NCBI GenBank assembly: GCA_025331125.1
Contig: JAOALB010000034.1
Coordinates: 248,001-312,000 of the forward strand
DNA: 64,000 nt
DNA from: Mycogone perniciosa
Taxonomy: Eukaryota; Ascomycota; Sordariomycetes; Hypocreales; Hypocreaceae
Reading direction: 5' to 3'
A program made the position numbers and the translations under genes. Positions 55,933 through 64,000 of the stretch are shown here, one piece after another. Every line of letters starts with the position of its first letter. Position 1 is the stretch's first letter. A model generated the notes under the pieces. It made no database searches and was not told the origin of the DNA. It saw only the letters and a list, made by a program, of their open reading frames with translations.

Positions 55933-56567
55933 GTCCGAGGGACTGATAGAGATGTATGAGGCCATTTTGTTCGAAAAACATGATATATACGGTTTTACTG
56001 TGATGACTAGACGGGAGATGTGTGGCAGGAGGCGATGAGCTATGAAAGAAAATGAAGCTGTAGCAACCGCAGGCGACTACAGTTCCGTGCGGTATTGCTG
56101 AACATACCCAGCCAGGGGTTTCAAGACTCCTGTATAGTTAATTGATCAGATATATTATATCGTGCATCATTGGTAGTTAAGACTGACACACTATTAACCT
56201 CAAAATCCGAGTATGACTAAATAACACTTTCATATCGCAAGTAAGCTGGAGGAATGCACCTACTACGAAGCAGAGTTCCTGAGTCGTTGAAGAATGGAAA
56301 CATTGTACTCCGTACTCCGCATGTACTCTGCAATTCCGTTGCAATCAACCGGGAGAATTGATTGGCCAAATCACGTGACAAGATTGGACGTGACTCATTA
56401 CTCATCAGAGCCCTCGCTTAGCTTCAAGTATGGGCTAGCGCACGTGAACCCACAAACTCTGTGTGGAATGACCGTGACCCAAGAAATTCTGGCCTCCAAA
56501 CCCCTCCCAGACTTCAACCAACCTCATACCCATCGAGGACCGGCCATCACCACCAAGCATAATCAAG
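55933..56567. promoter_or_regulatory. eL19 promoter region
   Basis: A 635-bp spacer after GCN1, same strand as eL19. It has a TACTCCGTA word (56306-56314), an E-box with flanking CCAAT-type elements around 56361-56378, and a further CACGTG at 56441-56446. No gene seen. Confidence 0.45.
56361..56378. promoter_or_regulatory. ATTGG element plus TCACGTGA E-box upstream of eL19
   Basis: ATTGG (reverse CCAAT) at 56361-56365 and TCACGTGA at 56371-56378, about 190 bp upstream of the eL19 start exon. The same pair occurs in the COX7a/MRPL22 promoter. Cbf1 is known to bind ribosomal-protein promoters in some ascomycete yeasts; whether it does here is inference. Confidence 0.5.
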
Positions 56568-57370
56568 ATGTAAGTATCTGGCACAGGCAATTCGCAATTG
56601 GCGCGCTGTTTCGATGCGAGGATGATGAATGATGGTATTTGTCGATTCTGGTGGCAGAACAAACAGTGGTCGCTTTTTGCGCTTTAGACATGCCTATGAT
56701 GGCTAACAGCATTTGTCTTCCTCTATAGGGTCAACCTGCGAACTCAGAAGCGCCTTGCCGCGTCCGTCATCGGCTGCGGCAAGCGCAAGATCTGGCTGGA
56801 TCCCAATGAGCAGAGCGAGATCTCCAACGCCAACTCTCGTCAGACGATCCGAAAGCTCGTCGCTGATGGCCTCATCATCCGAAAGCCAGTGACTATGCAC
56901 TCGCGATCCCGGGCCCGCGAGCTCAACCTTTCCCGAAGAGAAGGACGGCACCGTGGCTTCGGTAAGAGAAAGGGTACTGCCGACGCTCGTATGCCCACTC
57001 AGGTCCTCTGGATGCGCCGTCTCCGAGTTCTCCGACGCCTCTTGGTCAAGTACCGCGCCAGTGGCAAGATCGACAAGCACCTGTACCACGAGCTGTACCA
57101 CCTTAGCAAGGGTAACACATTCAAGCACAAGCGTGCCTTGGTAGAGCACGTACGTCAGCCCCTTTCGTCTCTATTTTCTCACCACTGGATCAACGCTCAG
57201 ATACTAACTGCGTGTTGCCATAGATCCACCGGGCCAAGGCTGAGAAGCAACGTGAGAAGGCGCTGAAGGACGAAATGGATGCCAAGCGTGCAAAGACCAA
57301 GGCTGCCCGCGAGCGCAAGTTGGAGAGAGTGGCGGCGAAGCGGAATGCCCTGATGGCGGACGACGAGTAG
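56568..57370 (+). CDS. RPL19: 60S ribosomal protein eL19 (Rpl19), 189 aa, start codon split by intron
   Basis: A core protein of the large ribosomal subunit that forms the eB6-type bridge with 40S. Model: join(56568..56569,56729..57149,57224..57370). Exon 1 is just AT (donor GTAAGT); exon 2 adds G, giving MVNLRTQKRLAASVIGCGKR. The family blocks KIWLDPNEQSEISNANSRQT, GFGKRKGTADARMPTQVLWM and RRLRVLRRLLVKYRASGKID are intact, and intron 57150-57223 (branch TACTAAC, perfect) joins RALVEH|IHRAKAEKQREKAL. The C-terminal helix is Lys/Arg/Ala-rich and ends ADDE. The length equals yeast Rpl19. As I recall, yeast RPL19 genes also have an intron at the start codon, so the position may be ancestral. Confidence 0.96.
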
Positions 57371-58686
57371 GCCAGTTGAAACGACATTTCGGTCTTGAGA
57401 GGAGGCTGCATTTGGAGTCTACGGGTTGGGTCCTTTTTTATGCCCTTCTTTTTCTACAGTCGTACCGGCGGGGCTTCTGGCATGTAGCATTGAAAATGGA
57501 ATTGAAGATGCTCGGAAGGTCTACACTGTCTCCATTGTGCCCTGTCAGTGTGAGACATCGTGTGCTGATTGTGGTGTATGCACGGTTGGTTGGCGTAGCC
57601 ATGATAACACTCCCTGCTGGTATTCTCAATGCCCAGGCCATTCATAAAATCGCGACATGGGTGACGTTCGGGATTGCTGTAGAGTACTACTATGTCGTAC
57701 TTTGTAGATCCTGCAAATTTACATCAGATCAACCAGTTTCCAGACTAAGGCGGCTTTGCAATGATTGGAACCGACACATCATAGGCAATACGACAAAGGG
57801 TATGTAGTATCTAAACATAGGTACTCATGCATAGGTGTGTAGGTAGGGGGAATTCAACGGGATAATCTAACCCTGAGGTATTAATAAATGAATCTCAAAT
57901 AAAGCATTTGCCATCCACTATTCAGGCTACCCACATAATATATAAATATTTGGTACAGTTGAAGACGAGGATACTTGTAGTCACGCGCGCCTTCTGGCAC
58001 CTCTTGGATGGGAAGATTACAGTAATGCCAAGACAATCACAATAAAAGACGAGAAAAGATAGTAATCAGAAAAAGGATCAACCAATGATTGGATCAGATT
58101 CCTTCATATTGCCCCTTTCAAGGTGGTGAAGGGTGCCAGGGCATATCAGCATGCTCCCGCCAAAAAGCGGAATTCCAACTATACGAGCCAAGCAGCCTCA
58201 TCACGCCCAACTTTAGTTGATAATGAAGAAAAAAGGAGATAGAGAAAAGATAGTAGAATCGCGGATTGGCGAGCAATTTCAGTGGCGGCTAGAGTAGCCA
58301 AGGGTGGGTGGGAAAATGTTAATTGCGAAAATCCCCAACTACTATTACTAATAACAATATGTACTAGCTACGCTACTAGTAGTACCTAGTACTATATATC
58401 ACTAGCATACTAGCGCACTATCGCTAAAGAAGTGCGGGGAGCGATAGCCGCGGTGTCGGAGACCATCGGCGGAGAGTCGGGGGGGAAGCTAGAAGATATC
58501 GTCGCTGGGCAAGCGACAATGCCGTCTGTGCAACCTGCATAGATATCTCGCGGAAGCATTCGCGTCCCTCTCTCCAACCCGAGTACCTGCCTAGTGTATA
58601 ATGCCGCCCTGAGCAGTGCAGTTTCACGGACCCTTGGCTTTCTCACGTACTATCCATCTTATTCCTTCCATCTCACCACCGCAATC
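57371..58686. promoter_or_regulatory. intergenic, eL19 3' region and SHMT promoter
   Basis: A 1.3-kb spacer. AT-rich with CTAGTA/TACTAG words around 58340-58420. A frame from 57376 starts with TTG in the eL19 3' UTR and is not called; a minus-strand frame at 58410-58646 likewise. No gene seen. Confidence 0.4.
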
Positions 58687-60523
58687 ATGTCTTTCTCCGG
58701 CTTGCGAAGCACATCCAGCGCCCTCCGATGCGTTACGAGACCGGTGTCGAGGTTGTCTGTGACTACGACATGCGCCGCTCAGAGGACCAAGTCATCCCTG
58801 GCGCTTGATGGTCAACAGCAGGTTTGTGATTGCTCAATTGACTGATGGCGATGCCAATTGGACATTAACGCCATCTCGCACAGCTCCTCGTCGCACATCT
58901 CCAAAAGGCCGACCCGGCTGTTTTTGACATTATCGAAAAGGTCTGCTTGGAGGATTCGACAGCCTTGCCCAACCGGGGATTTGCATGTATGCTAACAGAT
59001 AGAACAGGAGAAAAACCGGCAGAAGCACTTCATCAACCTTATCCCTTCGGAGAATTTCACTTCTCAGGCCGTATTGGATGCTCTCGGCAGCGTTATGCAG
59101 AGTGAGTGATTATCGCTCATGGACATGCTGGATCTAAGCTTGGTCGGTCAAACAAGCAAATACCTAACACTACATCCTTAGACAAGTACTCCGAGGGCTA
59201 CCCTGGCGCGCGATATTATGGAGGAAACGAGTTCATTGACCAATCAGAGAGACTCTGCCAGCAGCGAGCCCTCGAGGCCTTCAGCTTGGATCCCAAGTCC
59301 TGGGGAATCAATGTTCAAGGTAGGTGACCTACATTGCTGTCACCTCTCATTCCTCCCGGCTGACCCCTCCCACAGCGCTTTCTGGTGCACCGGCGAATCT
59401 CTACGTCTATTCAGCGCTCATGGAAACCCATGATCGACTTATGGGCCTAGACCTTCCTCACGGCGGACACCTGTCACATGGATATCAAACTCCGACCAAG
59501 AAGATCTCGGCAGTGTCAAAGTACTTCGAAACCGTGCCATATCAATTAGATGAGGCTACCGGTTACATCGATTATGACAACCTTGAAAAACTGGCCACTA
59601 TCTACCGACCCAAGATCATTGTTGCCGGCGCTAGTGCTTACAGTCGCCTGATTGATTATAAGCGCATACGGGAAGTCTGTGACAAGGTCAATGCCTACAT
59701 GGTCGCGGACATGGCTCATATCTCTGGCCTTGTTGCTGCCAAAGTCTTACCTAGTCCTTTTCCCTTTGCTGATATCGTCACTACTACCAGCCATAAAAGC
59801 CTTCGCGGACCCCGGGGAGCGTTAATCTTCTTCCGGAAAGGTATACGCAGACAGAACCCCAAGACCAAGGAGGACGAGATGTACAATCTCGAGGGCCCCA
59901 TCAACAACTCCGTATTCCCTGGGCACCAGGGCGGTCCACACAACCACACCATTACAGCCCTTTCTGTGGCACTGAAGCAGACACAGTCCCCTGATTTTCA
60001 TGCCTACCAGTCACAAGTTCTTGCCAATGCTAAAGCTTTTGCTAAGCGACTCGGCGAGGACAAGGGAAAGGGTGGTCTAGGCTACAGTCTAGTCAGTGGT
60101 GGCACTGACAACCACCTTGTCCTGGCTGACCTAAAACCCCATGGCATCGATGGAAGCAGGGTAGAACGTGTCTTGGAGCTGGTCGGCGTCGCTGCCAATA
60201 AGAACACAGTCCCTGGCGATCGCTCAGCTCTTGTGCCGGGCGGTCTTCGAATGGGCACCCCTGCCATGACGACTCGGGGTTTTAATGAGGGTGACTTTGT
60301 TCGCGTGGCTGACGTTGTTGACCGAGCCGTCACTATAGCTGCCCGGATCAACAAGACTGTGAGGAAGGCAGCCGAAGAGCGAGGCGAGAAGACACCAGGC
60401 AAACTCAAGTTGTTCATGGATCACCTTGGAAATGGCGAAAGTGATCCTGAAATTGTGCAGCTGAGGAGCGAAGTGGAGGACTGGGTCGGTACATATCCTC
60501 TCCCCTGGGATTCAGCAAAGTGA
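58687..60523 (+). CDS. SHM1: mitochondrial serine hydroxymethyltransferase, 523 aa
   Basis: A PLP enzyme interconverting serine + THF with glycine + 5,10-methylene-THF, feeding one-carbon metabolism. Model: join(58687..58821,58884..58940,59008..59101,59182..59319,59376..60523). The N-terminus MSFSGLRSTSSALRCVTRPV is Ser/Arg-rich without acidic residues, a mitochondrial presequence. The core starts LLVAHLQKADPAVFDIIEKE and then HFINLIPSENFTS, MQ|NKYSEGYPGARYYGGNEFID, QALSGAPANLYVYSALMETH. The PLP lysine is in TTTSHKSLRGPRG (about K282). C-terminal blocks GGTDNHLVLADLKPHGIDG and ALVPGGLRMGTPAMTTRGF are complete. Four introns of 56-80 nt are all GT..AG and preserve frame. A cytosolic paralogue, if any, is outside the window. 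It converges with the fusion gene below. Confidence 0.96.
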
Positions 60524-60842
60524 CTTGACGTGTGTCCAAAATCATAATAAGAGCACGCATCGGGAAAAACAAGGTCTGGCGGCCATGTAATGTAACATGT
60601 ACATGACAAACGAGGAGGTCAAACACAAATGGGAATCAACTGCAAGACCCTGTATGCTAGAGTTTCATTTCTGCTGCTTATGAATATCCAATTACCGTAT
60701 GGCGCAATGCTGGATGACTCGAGTTTATGAATGCATCATAGGCCCGCCTCCAAAAGAACGGCTTCTCCCTGCTTGCCGCTCTGCGTTAATTAGAATGCAA
60801 AACCGGAAAGCTTTGAGAAGCCAGGACACCTTGCAGCACTTG
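60524..60842. other. convergent 3' region, no gene seen
   Basis: A 319-bp spacer between the ends of SHMT and the fusion gene. Nothing coding recognised. Confidence 0.5.
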
Positions 60843-63578
60843 TCACCCACTTTGATCGGGTCCTGAACCCATTCCCAGGACCTTTTTGACGCTATCCAGT
60901 CCTGCAACAGTATCGTAATACTTACGTAGGTTGCCCAGGCCGTCAAGAACCGCTGAGCCACCATCCTCCAATACGGAATGCAGCACTGGCCAGACTGCAA
61001 AATCGGGGAGTGATAAGGTTGTTCCGGCTATAAAGCGTGCACCTACATCGTCGCTTGTCTCACATGCGTAGGTATCCCATACTGTGAGCTCTTGCTCCAA
61101 GGCCTTTGAGACGACCTTGTCGCTATCGTCCTTCTGCCTCCTCAGACGTTGCCATGTGTTCAACAGACTAAGTCCTTGCTGAAAGCGAGTAAAACGTCTT
61201 GCCAGGTCTGTCTGAGTGGGGGCTGGAGTATCCCCCTCACTCTGACTTGCCTGGCCGTAACAAGCTTCAAGATACAGCATGATGGCGACATCGCCTTTAA
61301 CGGTAGATTTAGCAGCGTCGTTGTCAATAAACCTCATAGGGAGAGAGTCCGACGCCAATGGGTCGCCCTGAAGTTCACCCTCGGGACTAATGGCTGGAGC
61401 CATGCTACCCTTGGCATAGTTGATGCCATACTCAGTAAGCATGAAGGCAATGCGCAAATTAGCGACAGCGTCCCCTGAAGCAAAGAACCTCGGCGAATTG
61501 TTTATATGTAACACGTCAAACCCATTCCCGTAATGGGCGTCCCAATTGAAGGTCGATGCATGGTTCTCAGTGCCAAATGCCTGAATCATCTTGACAGCCT
61601 CAGGGCTTTGACCGTTGATGATGGAATGGGCAGCGTCGCGAGTCTTTCCTGTCGCCCCTTGACCCCAGATGATGGTCTCGTCGCGATCGAGGAATGTTCC
61701 AATTTGCCTAAAGGTAAGGGATATGCGACCACCAGAATAGGCCCGCTCAGCCGCAGATCTATCCCGGTCTGCTCGCTTGTCCTGCCGGATGGCGTGCAGC
61801 CATTTCATATTGGTTTGCAACCCCATGCGACAAAGGGAATTGTGAGGTAGCCTTGCTCGTTGAATCTTGCGCTTCGGATTTGTGGGCACTGGGCCGGTCC
61901 TAGAAGGGTCCTTATCCAGCCTCTTGGTCCTCAGCACCATGGTTCGTTCCGCTCCAAGGCTTACATTAGCGATGTATGAGCCTTTAACAATATCCAACGT
62001 TTTGTCGCTGTGCTCGGATATATAATCGTTTCCGTCCCGGTAAAACTGAATCAGCACATGATTCAAGGGATGGCCCAGATGTTTCTCTGTTTCGGTCTTG
62101 ATGGCCAGGACAGTCGGAGAGAAAGGCAAAGCTGGGGGGGATTCGTCAGCCGGGTGACGATACACGGGCATGCTACCATCGTCTGCCACTTCGCCCTGGA
62201 CAGCAACGAGGCGTGGAACCTCTCCACCCTGGTGCGACATGCGCTGCCAGCGGACCTCCCGTTGAAGCTTCTCAAAGGCTTCGTGCTCCAGTACTTCGGG
62301 AAGCGCGTCTTGGATCACATCCGTATCACCCTCACACAGGCCTCTTTGGAGCAATACATCATCATTATCCGAATCAGTGGCTCGATTATCCATATTATCC
62401 GCTGCTGGGGGGGCGGTAACGCTCTCAGGCAAGTTTGAGGGGGGTGGTTGCGACTCATTAGAATGTGGATAACTGAGACCGGAATGAGAACCATCTTCTT
62501 TTATCTTTGTCGCAGATGAATTAACATCCTCGGATGCTTCTAATACGGACGCAGCCTCTTTTTCAGTTCCAATTGATTCTCGCAGCTTCGACGATGCGTT
62601 TCCTTCCCGTAAGTGAGCCCTTTGTGTACTTTTAGGCTCAGCATTGGGTGCCTGGTTCACCTCACCCATAAGTGTGGCAGGGCTAGGTGAACCTGAGCCC
62701 AGTCTGAGCCCAGTCATGGGCCGCACAATGTCTGGCGACATGCTGGTCCTCACGATATCCTTGTCCTCACATAGAGAGGACAAACGTACAGGTGAGGCCC
62801 CGGGTGGGTCAACTGGTCTAGTCCGAACTCGATCCCGAGGCGGGCTTGGGCTTGGGCGGATGGAGTCGAGAACTTCTTGGGATGAGGCAATGTCACAGCC
62901 TGTAAGCTCAACGAGGTTTTTCACGGCCCTGGTCTGTCTAGATTCATGCCGGTAGCCACAGCAATTCTCTATAACGGTGATGGTCATGCCATGGCCGGCA
63001 GCGTCCATGGCAGTGGCGTAGACGCCGACGTTAGCTAAGGAGCCACAGATGAAGACTTCCATGACCATCTTACCACGCAGCATGCGCAGCAGATGCGTGT
63101 CCTGAAAAGCCGAGTAATGGCTCTTTGTAAGTGTCAGATCACCCTTCCTTACGGCTTCCTTGACGGCCGGAGGCATGTCACCCCCTTGATCCGATGGCTT
63201 GACACACAAGGGCTCCTCGTGGCTTAGGAAGGCTTCCGGGTCTGCCGGGCCGGGAGGAGTTTCGGGCTCAGCGGGCTCAACGGGGATCCTCCGGCGGCCC
63301 CGAGAAGAGGTTGGGCGCGGAGCCGGTGCATCCTCAGAGACGATGATCTGGTCTCCGTCCACCAGACGGGACTTATCGAAGCGGGACTGGACCCAGACTA
63401 CGTCACCCGCCGACCGGAATGCGGCCACCAGCTGGATGGTGCGATTGACGAAGCCCTGAGGCTCGGTAACGGGTAAACCCCCATCGCCACCACCGATAAA
63501 GTCGTTCTGGAAGTCGACGACGATGAGGGCCTTCCGGGTGGTAAGTTGGGGGAGGGCAGCTTGGTCGAAGGGAAACAT
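60843..63578 (-). CDS. isochorismatase-like / AlkB-type dioxygenase / GST-like fusion protein, 911 aa
   Basis: An intronless frame. The start is the ATG at 63578 (MFPFDQAALPQL); the frame above reaches only a TTG. Domain 1 (about 15-235) is an isochorismatase-type cysteine hydrolase fold: ALIVVDFQNDF (D22), DLTLTKSHYSAF (K152) and ICGSLANVGVYATAMDA. At the usual nucleophile cysteine there is Gly (about G185), so hydrolase activity is doubtful. A Ser/Pro-rich linker (about 240-430) leads to domain 2, an AlkB-like Fe(II)/2-oxoglutarate dioxygenase: LIQFYRDGNDYISEHSDKTL (H523, D525), ANVSLGAERTMVLRTKR, MKWLHAI (H595) and GGRISLTFRQI (2OG-binding Arg). Domain 3 (about 650-905) resembles a glutathione-transferase-like fold (NNSPRFFASGDAVANLRIAF, GDVAIMLYLEACYGQ, TLSLPDFAVWPVL). 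Substrates are unknown; the AlkB metal triad is complete, so demethylation of nucleic acid is plausible. Confidence 0.8.
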   Translation of the reverse strand: MFPFDQAALPQLTTRKALIVVDFQNDFIGGGDGGLPVTEPQGFVNRTIQLVAAFRSAGDVVWVQSRFDKSRLVDGDQIIVSEDAPAPRPTSSRGRRRIPVEPAEPETPPGPADPEAFLSHEEPLCVKPSDQGGDMPPAVKEAVRKGDLTLTKSHYSAFQDTHLLRMLRGKMVMEVFICGSLANVGVYATAMDAAGHGMTITVIENCCGYRHESRQTRAVKNLVELTGCDIASSQEVLDSIRPSPSPPRDRVRTRPVDPPGASPVRLSSLCEDKDIVRTSMSPDIVRPMTGLRLGSGSPSPATLMGEVNQAPNAEPKSTQRAHLREGNASSKLRESIGTEKEAASVLEASEDVNSSATKIKEDGSHSGLSYPHSNESQPPPSNLPESVTAPPAADNMDNRATDSDNDDVLLQRGLCEGDTDVIQDALPEVLEHEAFEKLQREVRWQRMSHQGGEVPRLVAVQGEVADDGSMPVYRHPADESPPALPFSPTVLAIKTETEKHLGHPLNHVLIQFYRDGNDYISEHSDKTLDIVKGSYIANVSLGAERTMVLRTKRLDKDPSRTGPVPTNPKRKIQRARLPHNSLCRMGLQTNMKWLHAIRQDKRADRDRSAAERAYSGGRISLTFRQIGTFLDRDETIIWGQGATGKTRDAAHSIINGQSPEAVKMIQAFGTENHASTFNWDAHYGNGFDVLHINNSPRFFASGDAVANLRIAFMLTEYGINYAKGSMAPAISPEGELQGDPLASDSLPMRFIDNDAAKSTVKGDVAIMLYLEACYGQASQSEGDTPAPTQTDLARRFTRFQQGLSLLNTWQRLRRQKDDSDKVVSKALEQELTVWDTYACETSDDVGARFIAGTTLSLPDFAVWPVLHSVLEDGGSAVLDGLGNLRKYYDTVAGLDSVKKVLGMGSGPDQSG

Positions 63579-64000
63579 TATGGCGTGGGAATAAGCAGAA
63601 TAGAAAACATGTACTCCTACCTTCCCGGCCTGTTCCAAGCCCTCCTAGCCACGACTTTTGGGGAGGTGGTTGGTTGGGAAAGGGTTGACCGGTGCCGGCA
63701 TCTCCGACCGACCAATCATTGAATTCGCTGGTCTGGACTGGCCTCTGGTCCTAACTTTATAGTATACACAAACCAACCTCTGTTACTACATGTTAGGTGA
63801 TGGGAATCGAGTTTTATTTCCAAACTATCATGAGCTCCCTACGTTCCTTGAGGCCCATTGATCTTCAAGTTGCAACCCCTTCGGCAGATCACCCACTAGC
63901 CTATCCACATCCACCGACCTCATGAGGCATACTACTAATACCTCTAAGTCTACGAAGTACCTTTCTGTAGTATTATTCGACACCGCCAGCCAACTACTAA
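63579..64000. other. upstream region of the fusion gene, no gene seen
   Basis: Runs to the window edge. It contains one TACGAAGTA word (63951-63959). Presumably the promoter of the fusion gene. Confidence 0.4.

Noticed and set aside
57376..57807. 143-codon frame after eL19
   Set aside because: TTG start inside the expected eL19 3' UTR, no domain.
1..64000. Dedicated defence, toxin, secondary-metabolite or mobile-element system
   Set aside because: I found no PKS/NRPS, NLR-type, transposase, reverse transcriptase, CRISPR or phage genes; the content is housekeeping apart from the items listed as findings.

Overview
The window is nuclear DNA of a filamentous ascomycete (Pezizomycotina). Genes carry short introns (about 49-160 nt, one apparently 302 nt) with GT..AG ends and CTRAC/CTRAY branch sites, and the proteins are typical fungal housekeeping types. 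Protein style suggests a sordariomycete, perhaps Hypocreales, but that is only an impression. I see no bacterial operon, CRISPR array, rRNA, confident tRNA or intact transposon. Exon-intron models were built by hand from reading frame, splice consensus and protein-family continuity.

Layout. 0-2.5 kb: 3' end of a GH15 glycosidase (+), a small Cys-rich protein (-), a HAD phosphatase (-). 2.9-6.2 kb: TFIIF beta (-) diverging from Elongin A (+). 6.9-12.7 kb, all minus: NEDD8, prohibitin-2, and a long disordered protein with a methyltransferase domain. 14.1-20.4 kb: TMA22 (+), borealin/Nbl1-like (-), RPN10 (+), TRS23/TRAPPC4 (-), RPB4 (+). 20.9-25.6 kb: a single-pass membrane protein (-) and PUF6 (-). 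28.1-33.8 kb: HDHD5/CECR5-like HAD protein (+), an XRCC2-like RecA-fold protein (-) head-to-head with SOM1 (+), then COX7a (-) and MRPL22 (+) sharing a 276-bp promoter. 34.3-35.3 kb: a CFEM membrane protein (-). 36-38.2 kb: gene-free sequence packed with TAC/GTA-rich words. 38.3-60.5 kb: PRP24/SART3-like (+), DHX29 helicase (-), GCN1 (+), ribosomal protein eL19 (+), mitochondrial SHMT (+). 60.8-63.6 kb: an unusual isochorismatase-like / AlkB / GST-like fusion (-).

Most genes serve expression of the genome: transcription (TFIIF, Elongin A, Rpb4), splicing (Prp24), ribosome assembly and translation control (PUF6, eL19, TMA22, DHX29, GCN1), protein turnover (RPN10, NEDD8), plus mitochondrial biogenesis (SOM1, COX7a, MRPL22, prohibitin, SHMT). 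Nothing forms a dedicated cluster or defence system. The most interesting points are the three-domain fusion, with a glycine where isochorismatases have their nucleophile; a near-palindromic 9-mer family scattered through non-coding DNA; the tightly packed divergent pair SOM1/XRCC2-like; start codons split by introns; and an in-frame hydrophobic extension upstream of NEDD8.
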